64,000 nucleotides of DNA from Vanilla planifolia (lineage: Eukaryota > Streptophyta > Magnoliopsida > Asparagales > Orchidaceae), in contig JAIUJO010000185.1 in the NCBI GenBank assembly GCA_023846275.1, positions 77,001-141,000 of the forward strand, read 5' to 3'. Positions 10,801 to 26,160 of the stretch are shown piece after piece. Under the pieces are notes generated by a model that saw only the letters and a list, made by a program, of their open reading frames with translations, did no database searches and was not told the DNA's origin. The position numbers were made by a program, and so were the translations under genes. Each line of letters opens with the position of its first letter. Position 1 is the first letter of the stretch.

Positions 10801-13524
10801 GAATGTGTGCACGTGTGTGTACATGTTTTGTTGTAGCTGTGTGTGTACGTGTGTATGTGTGTGTCTATGTGCATCTGTATATTTGTGCATATATATGTGA
10901 ATGTTTGTTTGCACATTTCTATCCATGTGCATGTGTGTCTACATGTGTGTGTGTGTGTATGTTTGCATGTGTGTCTACATGTGTGTGCATGTGCATGTGC
11001 ATGCATATGTGTTGTATGTGTGTGTGTGTGTTTGTGCATGTGTATTTGTTCATGTATGTATGCATGTGTGTGTGTGTGTGCAATTGTGTTTTAATGTTTA
11101 TGTATGCATGCACATATGTTTGTTTATGCATTTATGCATCGATGAGTGAACGTGCACTTATGCATATGCATGTGTGTGTGTGTGCATCTCCCTATGTGTG
11201 TGTTGGTGTGAGTGTGCATGCCTTTGCATGTGTATGTGAATGTATCTGTATGTGTCTATGTGCATGTGTGTTCATGCATGGGTGTTATGCCTTTGCATGT
11301 GTGTTCATGCATATGTGTGTGCATGAGTGTGCATCTGTGTGTATGGACAAGCTTGTGTGCATGTGAGTATGGTATGCATGCATGTGTGGATGTGTTTGGA
11401 TGTGGGTGTGTGCATGTGTGTGTGTGACTGTGTACATGTGTGTGTGTATGCATGCATTTGTGTGAATGCTTATGTGTTTTTGTATGTGTATGTATGTCCT
11501 AGTGTGTGCGTGTACACATGTGCTATGTATGCACATGTGTATAGATGTTTCTACATGTGTGTGTGTGCATGCATGTTTATGAGTGTGAGTTCATATGTGT
11601 GCATGTTTGTATGTATGGCTTTACATACAAATTTGTGTGTGTTTGTGTGCTTTTTATCCATATGCATGCCATGTGTGTGCGTGTGTGTGTGCATACATGT
11701 ACATTTGTGTATAGGTGAGAGAAAGGGTGCACGAGTGTCTTTCTACGTGTGTGTGTGTGTGTGTATATATGTGTGTTCATGCATGCATGTTTGTATGTGC
11801 ATGTATATGCACACACAAGTTGTTTGTAGGTTCCTATGCATGTCTGTGTGTGTGTGTGTGTTTTCTAGTATATGTGTCTATGTGCATTTCTGTGTGTTTA
11901 CTTATCAATTGTGTGTGAGTCTACATCATGTTTGCATATGTACATGTGTGTGTGTTCATGCACATGTGTTGCATATCATGTGTGATTTTGTGTGTGTGGG
12001 TGCATATTTGTGTTTATGTGTAGATGCATGTGTGTGCACACTTGTGTGTGGGTGTGCATGTGTCTGTGTTCATTTGTGTATGCATGTGAGCATGTGTCAT
12101 ATAAGTGTGTGTTTGCATGTGGACATGTGTGTGTGTGTGTGTTCTTGTGCACATGTGTTTATCTATGTGACTCTAAGTATGTGTGTGTGTGTGTGAGCAT
12201 GTGTTTACACATGTGTGTAAGTGCTTATGAATGTGTGCATGTGTGAGTCTCTGTACTTGTGCATGTGTTTGTGTGTATAGATGCATGTGTATGTGTATGC
12301 ATGTGTGTGTGCATGTTTGTGTGCATGTCTTCGTTTGTGCACACACATCTCTGTACGTCTGCATATGCACACATCTGTAATGTGCGCAACTGTGTTTATG
12401 TGTGTGCATGTGTACATCCATGCATGTTGTTTGCAAATGCATGTGTTTGCTCGTGCAAATTTGTGTATGTGGTAGTATGTGAGTGTATGCGTGTATTTGT
12501 ACAAGTGTGTGTGTGGATGCATATATGTGCACCTATGTGTGTGCATGTGTGCATGTATGTGTGCACTAAGATGCTTACATATATGCACGTGTGTGTTCAT
12601 GTATATATTTGTATGTGTGTTTGTGACCATGTTTATGCATGGACAAGTGTATGTGCATGTGTTTGTGCATATGTTCTATAGTGTATGCATGTATGCATAT
12701 GTTTATTTATTCATATGTGTACATTTGTGTGCATGTACATGTGCATGTGCATGTGTGTGTGTCTATAAGCATGTTTGCCTACGTATATGCACATGTGTAT
12801 GTGTATATATGTGGATGTACATGTGTGGGTGTTGGTGAGCATGTGCAAGTGTGACTTTGTGTGTGTGCATTTGTATATACATCTATAATGTATGTGTCTA
12901 TTTGTATATGTGTGTGCATGAGTGTATGTGTGTGTGTTCAAGTATGCATGTCTTTATGTGCATGTGTGGCTGTGTGCATGTTCATATGCATGCATGCATG
13001 GTTGTGTTTGCATGTACATGTTAGTTTGTGTTTGTGGCTGTGTGTGCATGTCTTTGCATGTGTCTATATGTATGTGTGGGCCTATGTCTTTACATGTATA
13101 TATGTATATGTATGCATGCATGTTTATGTGTGTGTGTGTGTATGAATGTGTGAATGTGTGTGTGTATGTGCATGTGGGTGTTTGTATGTGCACACTTATG
13201 TTTTCATTTGATTTTATGTATTTATGCAATTTAATATGTGTGCATGTGCATGCATTTTTGTGTTTGCATGTGTTTATCCATGTACTATTGTGTGTATGTT
13301 TGCATGTGCATGTGTTAGTTTGTTTATGCATTTGTGTGTGTATATGAGCATGCATGCAAGTGTGAGTGTTTTTGTATAAAATGGTTTGTGTGTGTTTGTG
13401 TGAATGCATGTGTAAGTGAATTTATGTGCATGTGTGTGCATGCACGTGTGTGTCTATGCATGCATGTGCATAGTTGCACAAGTGTGTGTTTTTGTGTGGA
13501 CATTTGTTATTCTGTGTGTGTGTG

Positions 13525-13844
13525 TTCCTATGTGTTTGTGCATGTACATATATGTTTGTGCTTACACAAATGTGTTTGTGAGTGTGTCCATGTGTGTGTG
13601 GGAGGGTGTGTGCATGCATGCATGTGTGTATGTGCATATGCATTTAGGTGTGTGTGCTTGTCTATGCATGCACTTGTGCCTTTGTCTATACACATGTGTG
13701 GGTGTGTGTATGTGTGTGCATATGTGTAAGCATATGTGCATGTGTGCATATGTGCATGTGTGTGTGTGTGTATGTGTAAGTACACATTTGTATGTGCATT
13801 CAAATGTGTGTGTGTCCATGTGTGTGTCTATGGTGGTGCATGCA
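13525..13844. repeat. 320-base duplication, copy 1
   Basis: This segment recurs 342 bases downstream and appears identical throughout. For example, the peptide strings read from 13,528-13,803 and 13,870-14,145 on the minus strand are the same letter for letter. In an array where all other neighbours are diverged, such identity marks a very recent duplication or conversion, or an assembly artefact. It includes the landmark GGAGGGTGTGTGCATGCATG near 13,600. Confidence 0.92.
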
Positions 13845-13866
13845 CAAATGTGCATTCCTATGTGCA

Positions 13867-14186
13867 TTCCTATGTGTTTGTGCATGTACATATATGTTTG
13901 TGCTTACACAAATGTGTTTGTGAGTGTGTCCATGTGTGTGTGGGAGGGTGTGTGCATGCATGCATGTGTGTATGTGCATATGCATTTAGGTGTGTGTGCT
14001 TGTCTATGCATGCACTTGTGCCTTTGTCTATACACATGTGTGGGTGTGTGTATGTGTGTGCATATGTGTAAGCATATGTGCATGTGTGCATATGTGCATG
14101 TGTGTGTGTGTGTATGTGTAAGTACACATTTGTATGTGCATTCAAATGTGTGTGTGTCCATGTGTGTGTCTATGGTGGTGCATGCA
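13867..14186. repeat. 320-base duplication, copy 2
   Basis: This is the second copy of the segment at 13,525-13,844. The 22 bases between them (13,845-13,866) contain GTGCATTCCTATGTGCA. That echoes the TTCCTATGTG at the start of each copy and suggests the duplication used a short repeat at this edge. Beyond 14,186 the flanks differ. Confidence 0.92.
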
Positions 14187-17100
14187 AGTCATTGTGCTCT
14201 CATGTATGTGCATGTGTATGTCTGCATGTGCATGTGTTTGTGTGATTATGCAACTGTGCATGTGTCTGCATGTGTGCATTCATGCATATATGTTCACATA
14301 TGAAGGTGTGTGTGACCATGTGCTTTTGTGTGCATGTATATGCATGTGTGTGTGTGCATGTTTATGTATGTATGTTTGTGTCTTTGTATCTATTCATGCA
14401 TCTGTGCTAGAAATGTTCATGTATTCATGTGTGTGTTTGTGTATAAGTGCTTGTCTACATGCATGTACATGTACTTACGTGCATGCACACATGTGTGTTC
14501 ATGCATATATGTATGTGTCTATGTGATGTCTGAGTGGATATGTGTTTGTATGTGTGTGCATGCACATGTATGTGTTTCTACATGGTTTTGCATGTGTGTA
14601 TTCATGTGAGTGTGTGTGCTTCCTTATTAACATGTGTTTGTGCATCTGTGATTCTGTGATGTATGTCTACATATGTGTGGGAGTGTGCATGTCTGAGTGC
14701 TGATCTTTGTGTGCTCTTGTGCACATTCTTGTGTGAGTGTTAGTGTGTGTATGTGTTATTATGTCGATACTACTATGTGCATGTGCATTTGTGTTTGTCT
14801 TTGCGTGTGCATGTTGGCTTGTGTTTGTGTATGTGTGCACATCCATGCCCATGTGTGGGCACGCATGTGCATTTTTTGTCATGTGTGTATTGCTTGTGTG
14901 TGCCTATATACATGTGTTTGTGCACGTGTGTGAGCGTGCACATGCTTGTAAATATATATGTGTGTGTGCACATCTTTGTCTACATATGTGTGTGTGGGTG
15001 GGTTTGTGTGTGTATGTGTGTGTGCATGCATATGTAGAGGCATGTGTATGCATATGCATGTGCACGCCTTTATACGTGTGAATGTGCCTTGGTCTACATG
15101 TCTATGAGTTTGTGAGTGCTCGTGCGCGTGTGTGTGTGTGTGTGTGCATTTCCATGTGCTTGCATATGTGTGCATGAGCACAAGAAAGTTTGTGCATCAA
15201 TGCATGTGAGTGAGTGCTTGCCTTTTTATTTTTTTTATGTGATTGTGTGTGTGTGTAGATGTGCCTATGTAAGATTTTGTTTGTATGTGTACCATCTTAC
15301 ATGTGTGTACTTGTGTGTGCATGTGCAAGTACATGCATGTGTGCATACCATGTGAGTGTGCAAGCATGCATGTGTCGATGCACATTTGTATTTATGTGTG
15401 TGTGTGTGTGTGCATGTCTACATGCAAATGTATTTATGAAGGTCTATGTATGTTTATGTGCTTATGCATATTGTATTGTGTTGTGTGTGTGCTTATGCAT
15501 GCATGCATGTGTGTGTGTGTGTATGTGTTGTCTATACATGTGCATGTGTGTATGGATGTGTGTTAGTTTTGATGTGCATGTGTGTTTTTGTGTGTGTTTT
15601 GGGTATGTATGTGTGCATGTCCATGCATGTGTATCTACACATGTGTGTATGCATGTATATGCTTTTGTATGTGTGTGTATATGTATGCATGTATACATGT
15701 GGGTGTGTGCACACATCTATGCCTATCTGCATGTGTTGGTGTGGGTGCACGAGTGCATGTGTGTTCTCATACATGCAATTGTGTTTTTATGCATGTGCAT
15801 ACATGTGTGCATGTGTGTGTGTGCATGTGTGTGTATGTGTGTAGTTGTGCATGTGCATGCATTTGTGTGCATTTAGGTGCATATATGTGGGGGTGTGCTT
15901 GTTTTTAAGTGTGCATATGTATTTATGCATGTTTATTTATGTGCATGTATATCTAAGTGTTATTTAAGTGTGTGTATATGTATGTGAGTATGTGTGTATG
16001 TGTGCATGTATGCATGTGCATATGTGTAGTTGCATGTGTGTGGGTATCTATGCATGTATGTATGTGTGTTTCTGCTTATGTGTGCATATGGGTGCATGGG
16101 TGTATACATTAATAGATGGATTCATGTGTGAGTGTTTATGTGTGGATGTGTGTGTTTGTGCATATTCAAATATGTGTATGTGTGTGTGTCTCTATGCATA
16201 TGCATTTGTATGTGTACGTATCTGTCACTACATGTGTGTGCTTGGGTATGTTCATGCTTGTGTGAACATGTGCATATGTGCATGCATGTGTGTGTGCATT
16301 TTTCTATGTTTACGTGTGTATGCTTGTGCATTCGCATGTGCATTCCTATGTCTGTATATGTGTGTGTCAGTGTGTATAAGTTACTGTGCACGTGTTTGTG
16401 ATTACATGTGTTTGTGCATGCTTACGTTCTTATTCATCTGTGTGCGCATGTGTATGTGAGTGTGTGTTTATACATGTGTCGGGCATGTATTTTTATGTGC
16501 ATGTGTGTGCATATGGAGGTGGGTGCCTACAGGGTGGTGTGTTTGCTTATGTGAATTTGTAAATTTGTACCTACATGTGTGCATGTGCAAGCATGAACAT
16601 GTGTGTATGTGCTTTGGTATTCCTATCTTTATTTGTGTGTGTGTGTGTGTATGCTTATGAGGACGTGACCACATGTATGTGTGGGTTAGTGTTTGTTCAT
16701 ATGTACATGTGATTGTGTGCATGTGCATCTACATGCCTATGTGCAAGTGTTTGTGTTTGTGCCGATGTGTTCATGTGTGTGTGAGTTCATGTGCATGCAC
16801 ATGTGAGTACATGAATGTGCTTGTGTGAGTATGTTTGTGTGTGTTTGTGGATACTTGTGTGTGTGTGCACATGTGTGTGTACACACATGAATTTGTGTGT
16901 CAGCATGTTAGTATGGGGGTGTTAGCATGAAAGTGAGTGTGTGTGCGTATGTATGTGGGTGTGCTTGTGTGAGTAAGAGGTTGCATTGGTGTATGCTTTT
17001 GCATGCATGAGTGTGCATATGCACGTGGGTGAATGTGAGTGTTTGTGTGTGCATGTGCGTGTGTGTTTATTTGTTCATCTATTTATGCACATGTGTGTTC

Positions 17101-20100
17101 GCCCATGTGTGGTTGTGTATGTCTGTGTGCTTGTGTGCTGCATGGGTGTGTGTTTGTATGTGTACATGTGTGTGGGGGTGTGTGGATGTGTTGTATATGT
17201 GCATGTGAATGCATGCATATGAGAGTCTATGGAATGGTGTGTGTGTGTGTGTTGGTGTGCCTGGTTGTGCATGTATCTATGCATATGTATATGAGGGTGA
17301 GAGTGCTTGTACATGTATGTGTATGTGCATGTGTGTGTACATGTTTTTGTGCATTTCTGTGTGTGTGCATGTGTGTGTGTGCATGGGTGTGAGTGGGTGC
17401 ATGCATATATGTTTGTATGTGTGTGTTGTGTGCATTTGTGTATGCTTGCATGTGTGTTTGTGTACATATGTGGTTGTATGTGTGCATGAGCTTGAGTGTG
17501 CATGCTGTTTGCACATGTATGCATGTGTGCGTGTTTACATGTGAGCATGGGTGCATGTGTCTACATCCATGAGTGCATGTGTGTGTGCATGTGTGAGATC
17601 ATGCATGTATGTGTGTGGACTTTTGTGTGTGTAAGTGCATGCACTTGTGTGCATTGGTGAGAGCATTTGTGTATATGCACTTGTGTGCATATGCTTGTCA
17701 GAGTGTGCTTTTTTGTGCATATGCATACCTATATATGAGTAAGTATGTGTATGTGTATGTGTTTGTGTGCATGTGTATATGAATGTTTGTTAGTGCACTG
17801 TGTATGTGTGCTCATACATGTGCATGCATATTTTTATGCTTCTGAGTGTGTATGTCTATGTGAACATATATGTCTACATGTGTGTTTGTGTGCATCACTT
17901 TGCTTATGTGTGTGAACATGTGTGTGTGTGCAAGTTTCAATGTGCATGTGTGAGCACATGTGTGTGTCTCTTTGTGTACATGTTTAAGTTCACATGCATG
18001 TACATATGCATCTATCTGAGCATGTGTGAATAGTATGCATGTTTGTGCATGGGTGCACATGTGTGTGCATGTATGTGTTTGTTTGTGTGTGTGTGTGTTT
18101 GTGTGCATGTTTTGGTTAATGTGTGTTCATGTGTATGCATGTGTGTGCATGCGCACGTGTTTGTGGGTGTTTAGTCATTTGTGTATATCTGCTTGTGTCT
18201 TTGAGGGTGTGTACAAATGTTCTTGCATCTGTCTGTGTGTGTGTGTTAGTGTTTGCATTTTTTCATGCATGTGTATACATGTGTGTTTGCATGTGTATGT
18301 GTGTTTATGCATGTGTGTACATGTGTGTACCTAAATGGGCACCTGTGTGCATGCTTGTGTGCATGCTGCATGTGCATGCATACACGTGTGTACATGCATG
18401 TAGATGTTTTCGTGTGTGTTTATGTGTGCATACATTTTTGGGCATGTGTGCCTTAGTGTTTATTTATTTGTGTGTTCCTCTATGTTGTTCTTCTGTGTGT
18501 TTTTTTGTGTGTTTATTCTTGTGTACATGTGTGTATCCTTGTACATATGTGTGTTGTTGTGCAATGCATTTGCATACCTATGTGTTTGTGTGCATCTACA
18601 TGCATGTGCATGTGTGCATGCATGCATGTGTGAATGTGTGTGTGTGTGCTTGCATGTGTGCTTGAGATTACGCACATGTGTGCATGTCTGTGTAGGTGTG
18701 TGTGCACCTATGTATGTGTGTAAGTGTAGATTTTGCAAATGAACACAAGTATATGTGTGTAGCTGCATGTGCATGTGTGTGTGTTCATGTTTGTGCATGC
18801 GTGTAGGTGTTTGTGTGGTGTGTGTTTGTGTGTGTATGTGTTTGTGTGTGTGCATGAGTGAGTGTATGTATGTGTATGTGTATGTGTTTGAGTGTGTATG
18901 TTCACACTGGCATATTTGTGTGTGGTTCGTGTGTTCATGAGTCTGTACATGCATAAGTTAATGATTATGCACATGTTTTTGTGTGCATGTTTGTGTGCAT
19001 GCATGTGAGCATGTGTGTGAGTGTTTGTGTTTGTGTGTGCATGTGTGTGTGTGTGCATGCATGTGTTTGCATATATGTCTTTGTCTATTCTTTTTTTACA
19101 TGTGTGTGTGTATATATGTGTATGTGTGAGTGTGCATGTGCACATGTATATGTGTGTACTTGCATGTGTGTTTGTGTGTATATGTGTGTGTATGTGTGTG
19201 CAAGCGTGTGTTTGAGTGAGTATGTGTATGCATGCATGTATTTGTATGTGTGTTTATGTATTATGTGTGAGCATACATATGAGAGTTTTTTTCCATGTTA
19301 GTTCATGTGTTCAAGTATGATAGTGTTTTATGTGTGTGCATGGGTACATGTTTGTGTGTTTATGCTTGTTGTGTTTGTGTGCATGTGTTTTGTGTATATA
19401 TGTCTGTGTTTGTGCATGCATGCATGTGCAAATGTGTGTGTGTGTATGTTTGCACTTATATATCTTTTTATTCTTGTCTTTGTGCTTGTGTACATGGGTG
19501 TGTGTGTGCATGTGTGTTTGTGTGTGCTTATGTATGTTTCTGTGTTTGTATGAGCATGCATGTGTGTTGTTATGTGTATTTGTGTTTTTATATGTGTGTG
19601 TGTTGTTAAGGATGCACATGTGTGTAAATTTGTGTGTTTGTATTTGCATGCATGTGTGTGTAAGTGGATGTGTATGTGTGCATGTCTAGCTTTTTGTGTG
19701 TGCATGTACATGTTTGCACATGTCTTTTTGTGTGTGCTATATTTGTGAGAGGGTGTGCTTGTATTTTGTGTGTGCATGTGTGTGTGTGCTTGAGTAAGTC
19801 TGTTTGTCCATCTACATGTGTAAATGTGTGTGTGTGTGAGTGTGCAAGTGTGTGTGGCAGTTTGTATAGGTGTTTGGGCATGTTTGCAAATGAATATGTG
19901 TGTGTGCATGCATGCGTGTGTGTTTGTGTGCACATTTGTGTGTGTTTGTGTGCACATGTGTGTGTGTGCACATGGGCACATATTTATATTTGTGGGTTGT
20001 GTCTATGTCAGCATATGTGCATACATCTTTGTGTGTATGTCTATCTGTGTGTGCATGTGCATATGTGGGTGAATGTCTATGTGTGCTTTTGTGTATGCAT

Positions 20101-23100
20101 GCATATGCACTTGCCTATATGTGTTCATCTCTACATGTTTTTGTGTGGGCAAGTCTATGTGCCTGGACATCTGCATGTGTGTGCATGGGTATAAGTGTGT
20201 GTAAATGTGTTTGTTTATATGCATGCATGTGTTTATGCATCCAGGTTTATGTACATTTGTGTATTTCCCTATGTGTGACTGCGCATCTGTGCACATTTTT
20301 GTATATGCATGTGTGTGTGCATTTGGGTATGCTTGCATATGCGTGTGCAAAACTCTTAGGGTGTGTGCTTTTGTGTGTATATGTTAGTGTGTTTGTTTAT
20401 GGATTTTGGTATGTGTGTGTGTTCGAGATTGTGCACTTAGGCATGTGTTCATGCATGTTGTGCGTGTGTATTGTGTGTGTGATTGTGTGTGTGTGTGTGC
20501 ATATGCATGTGTGTGAAGGTGTGCATGTGTGCATGCATGTACCCAACATGCATGAATGTGTGTGTGTGCATGTTAGTTTGAATATGTGTATATGTGTATG
20601 TGTACAAAGGTACACATGTACGTATGCATCTACATGTGTTTGTCTGTATTCATGTGCATATCTATGTGTTAATCAATGTGTTTTTGTGTGTTTGAGTATG
20701 TAATTATGCTTTTACATGTGAGTGTGTAGGTGTGTGTGCATGTCAGCTTCTTTGTGTGCATGCATGCATGTGCACATGTGTTCTTGTATTTGTGTGATTT
20801 TTTGTTTGTTGTGCATTCCTATGCATGTGTGTACATATTTTTAGATTTGTGTGTGAGTTTATGTGTGTTTTTGTGCGCATGAATGCATGTGCTTTGTGCA
20901 TGTGTTGGTTTGTGTTTGCTTTTTGTACATGTGAGTATATGTTTTGCATGCATCTATATCTATGTTAGTACATATGTGTGTGTATGTTTGCACATGTGCC
21001 TAGGAGTGTGCAAACAATTTTGTACTTGCATCTTTCTATGTGTGCATATGGACATGCGTAATTATGTATATGCGAGTGTATGAGTGCATGTGCATGTGGC
21101 TCGTGTTCATGTGTGTGTGCTTGTGTGCATATGTTAATGCAAACATGTGTGAGTTTGTGAGTGTGTGCGTGCGTGTAATTGTGTAGTTGTGTATGTGTGC
21201 AATTGTATGTGTGCAAGCTTGTGCATGTGAGTGTCTATATGTGTGTGTCTATCTCTATCCACTTGTATGTGTAAGTGTACATGCATGTGTGTGTGTGTGT
21301 TTGAGTGCCTATGTGATTGCATTATTTGTGTGTGTGTGTGTGTGTGCATCTGCGTGCACGTCTGTGAAGGGGAATTGTGGTTGTTTATGTGTTCTTGCAT
21401 GTGTGTGTGTGTCTGTGTGTGTATGTGTATGTTTGTGTGTATTTGTGTGTGTGCACGATGATAGATATATGCGTGTAGGTGTATGCTCGTATGTGTTAAA
21501 GTGTGTGTGTGTGTGTGTGTATAAGTGTGTGCGTGTGTGCGTTTGTGCAAATGCGTACACCCATGTGTGTGTGTGTACATCTACATGCATGTGTGTCCCT
21601 TTGTATGTGTGGGCTTGTGTTTGTTTTTGTCTATGAGTGTATGCATATGTGTATGCATGTGTGTATGTTTATGTGTGTGCTTTTACATATGTGTCTGTGT
21701 GTGTATGCATGTGTGAGTGTATGTGTGTGGTTATGCTTGTGCACGTTTGTGTGTGTTTATGTGTGTGTATGTGTGCATATTTTTGTGTGCAAGTGTGGGT
21801 ACAGGTGCATGCATGTGTCTATTTGTGTCTATGTGTGCATGTACATGTGTGTGTGTGTGTATACGTGCTTGTGTGCATGTTTGTTCATGTTTGTGCATGT
21901 GTTTGTGTGCATGTGCAAGTTTGTGTAAGCACACACATATGTTAATGTGTGTGTGCAAGTGTGTGCATTTATTTTCATGCTTGTGTGTTTGCATGTGTTT
22001 GTGGGTTTGTTGTGTGTCACTTTGCATATGTGTTTGTGAGCATGTTTTTGTGCACATGTGTGTGGGTGTGCATGCCTACACATTTGTATACGATGAGAGT
22101 CTCTACAATGTGTTTGCATGTTTGTGCACATGTGTTATTCTATGCGTTTTTTTGCATATGTGCATGTAAGTGTGTATATGTACCACTGTGTGCATGTTTG
22201 TGTATGTGTGTGCATGCATGTGGGTCTGTGAGTGCTTGCTTACATGCATAGGTGTGTGTACGAGTGTGTGACCATGTGTGTTCATGTTTTTGTGTGTATG
22301 TGTTCATGTGCATGTATATGTGTGTGTGTTTGTGAGTCTTTGTGTGTCTATGTGTGTATGGACATGTGCAAGAATTTATGCATGTGCATGTACATTTGTG
22401 TGCATGTGTGTTTGCATGTTTTTGCAAGAGTGTATTTGTGTGCATGTGCATGTGCATGGGGGATTGTGTATGTACATGTGTGTGTGCATGTGTGCATGCA
22501 TATATGCGTGTGTGAGTGTGTGCATGTGTAGTTGAATGTGTGCGCATGCATATGTGTGTGACTGTATGAATGTGTGTATGAGCATGAGTGTATGAGTGTC
22601 TGCACATGCATGTGTGTGTGTGTGTATGCATGTGTGCATTTGAGTGTGTGAGCATTTTTCTACATGCATGAGTGCATGTGTGTATGCATGTTTTCATGTG
22701 TACATGTGTGAGATCATGCTCGTGTGTGTGCATTTGTTTGCATACTTGTCTGAGTTTTGATTTGCATGTGTATGCATGCTTGTTTGTGAGCGTGTATGTG
22801 TGTGCATGTATACATGTGTTGATGAATGTTTATTAGTGCACCAATGTGTGTGTGAGCGTGTGTGTTTGTGTATGTGTGCATATGTTCATGGTTTTCAGTG
22901 TGTATGTATGTGTGCATGTGTGTTTGTATGCATGAGTGTACTCATGTGTTTGTGTGCTTCTATGTGTGCATGCATGTGAATATGTGCGAGTTTGCTTGTG
23001 CATGTGCAAGCACAAGTGTATGTGTCATTGTATTAGAATGTTTGTGTCCCTGTGCACATTGCGTGCAAGTGTGTGAGTGCTAGTGAATGTGTGTGCATAT

Positions 23101-25010
23101 GCACGTTTGTGCGGTGCACATTTATATGCATGCATGTTTGTGTGTATGTGTTTAGGTGCATGCATGTGTGCATATGTATGCATGTGTGTGTGTGTTTGAG
23201 TATATGTAGGTGTGTGTGCATGTGTGCATGTGTTTGTTTGAGTGTGTGTTTATACATGGTTGTGTGAGCATGTGTGTTTTTGTATTTGTGCATTTCTATG
23301 CATGTGAGTGGCTACGTGTGTGTGTGTGTTCTTGTGTGTGTCTTGTGTGTTCATATGCGTGTGTTGGTACTATTGTGTGTATGTTTGCATGTGAATACAT
23401 GCATGTGTGCTTGAGTGTTTTTTTACATGTTTGTGCTTATGCATCTACATGTGTTCTTATGTGTGTTTGTTCATTTCTATATGTGTGTGTGTGTTGTTGT
23501 GTTGTGCATGTGTGTACCATAGTGTGTATGTGTCTACATGATTGTGCATGTGAATATGTGTGCATATTTTGGGAGATGTTTTTGCGTATGTTTGCACTTA
23601 TGTATGTCTATTTGGGCATATATTTGCACATGCGCATATGTTTGTTAGTCATGTGTGCATATGTGTTCATGTATGTGGGTGCATGTGGGTGTTTGTGTGT
23701 GTGTGTGTGTTTGTGCATGTGTGCATGAGTGTGTGTGACACATGTGTATATTGGTTCTATGTAAATGTTCATATGTGTGATTGTGCAAGTGTGTTTATGT
23801 TTGTGTGTGCATATATGAGTGGGTGCATTTATGTGTGCATGTGAGTGTGTGTGTGTGTGTCTGTGTGTGCGTGCATCTGTTTGCATGCTTGCATGTGTGT
23901 GTGCCTTTTTGTGTTATGTGTGTGCATGTGTGTGTGAGCATGTGTATGCATGTATATATGCATATGTGTATGTAGCCCTATGGGCATGTGCACATGCATA
24001 TGTGGATATGCATGTATGGTTGTGCATCTATTTGTGTGCATTTGAGTACATGTGTGCATGTGTACAAGTTTGTGTTTGAGTGAGTATTTGTATGCATGCA
24101 TGTGTGTGTATAGGTGTACATGTATACATGTGTGTTTGTGTGTACATGTGTGCATCTGAGAGTTCGTGTTCATGTGGGTGCATGTGTCAATGCAAGCAAG
24201 GTTTTTTTAGTGTGTGGGTATGTGTGTGTGAGTATGCTTATGCATTCTTATGTGTGTGTATGTGCATGAGTTCATGTGTGCATGGACAAATGTATGGATA
24301 TGTATGTGTATCCTATTGTGCATGCTCCGATGTGTGATCATGTGGGTGTGGGTGTGGGTGTGTGTGTGTGTTCATGTATTCATATGTGATTATGGTTGTC
24401 TGTGTCTGTGTGTTTACATGTGTATTTCTATCTTTTTTTATATGTTTATATTGGTGTGTGTATGTTTGCGTTTGTATGCATGCATTTGTGTAAGTGTAGG
24501 AGTTTGTGCGTTTGTATGTGTGCACATAAGTGGGTTTCTATGTGTGCATGTGTATATTTTTTTGTTTGTTGTGTTAGTCAAGGGGTGTGTGCTTATGCTA
24601 TGTGTGCATAAGTGAGCGCATGCTTGAGCATGTGCGTGTGTATCTTCATGTGTGCAAATGGATCTATGTGTGAGTGTGTGGGTATTTGTTTGTGTGCATC
24701 TATATGCATGAACATGAATATGTTTGTGTGTGTGTGCATGCATGCATGAGTGTGTGTTTGAGCAAAAGTGTGTGTGTGTGTGTGTGTACACATGAGCACA
24801 TATGGTATGTGCGTGTGTGGGTGTACATGTGTACATTGTTGTATATGTGCATCGTTGTGTATGTGTGTGCATGTGTGTTTATGCACATGTGGGAACATGG
24901 GTGTGTGTGGGTTTGTGTTAATGTGTGCGTGTGTTTGCTTGTGTGTGAGTGTTTATATGGGTGTATGTGGTAGTCTTTGTATATGTATGTGTGCATGAGT
25001 TTGTGTCTAT

Positions 25011-26125
25011 GAATTCATGTGTGTGTGCTTCCATGTCTGTGTTTTCATGTGTTCACATGTCTGTATTTGTGCATATATGTGTATGTGTCAATGTTCATTT
25101 GTGTGTGTGTTTATGTGTCTATCTAAGCATGTGCATATGAGGTTGAATTGATGTGTGTATATGCATTTATATGGGTGCATTGTGTGCAGTTGTGTATATG
25201 TGCATGTATATGAGTGTTTGCATGCATGCGTTTGCACATGTCTGTGTGCATTGTGTGAAATTGTTTATTTGTGTGTAGTTGTGCATTTGCATGTCAATGT
25301 GCATGCAAGTGTCCAGGTATCTGCTTATTTTTTCCTATGCATGTGCATGTGAGTGGGTGCAGGAATGTATGTGCATGTGTGCAAAGGTACAGATGTATGT
25401 GTAAGTGTGCATGCATTTTTCTGTATTCATGTTCATGTGTGCATGTTCGTGTGTGTGTGTGTGCATGCATGTGTTGGTGTGTCATGTTTATGTGTGTTTT
25501 TGTGTACATGTGCATGCGCATATGCATTCATGTATGCACATGAATTTTGCTTATGAGTGAGTATTTGTGTGTGTGAGCATCTTTGTGTGCATGTATGTGT
25601 GACATTTTTAGTGTATGTGAATGTGAGTGTGTTTGAGTTTACTCGTGCATGTGTGTAAGTATTTTTGTGTGCAGGCATGTGTTTGTGTATGCATGTGCAT
25701 TTCTGTACTTTATGTGTGTGTTGACGTGTGCGTTTAAGCATGTGTGTGTATGTTTTGCATTCGTCTGTCTCCATGCTAGAGCATACGTGTTTGAGTTTGT
25801 GCATGCACTTACAAGTGTGCATGCAATTGTTTACACCAATCTATGTGTTGTGCATCAATGCATGTGTTCTTATGTGTGAATGTGCGAGCTCATGTTCATG
25901 TGTGTCTGTGTGTTTATTGGCACATGTGTGTGAGGTTATGAATGTGCGTGTGTGCACGTGTGTTTGTGTGTTTGTGTTTTATTTTTTATCAAAGTGTGCA
26001 CCTGCATGTGCTTGTGTTTATGTACATTTTTGTGAATTTGTGTGCATATCTGTGGGGGATTGTGGGTTTTTGTTCATGCTTGCATGTGTGCATGCCTATG
26101 TGCATATTTTCATGTGTTTGAGTAT

Positions 26126-26160
<35 letters not shown>

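Noticed and set aside
26132-26160. A pure GT run as a special functional site
   Set aside because: A 29-base GT run is expected within such an array and has nothing distinctive around it.
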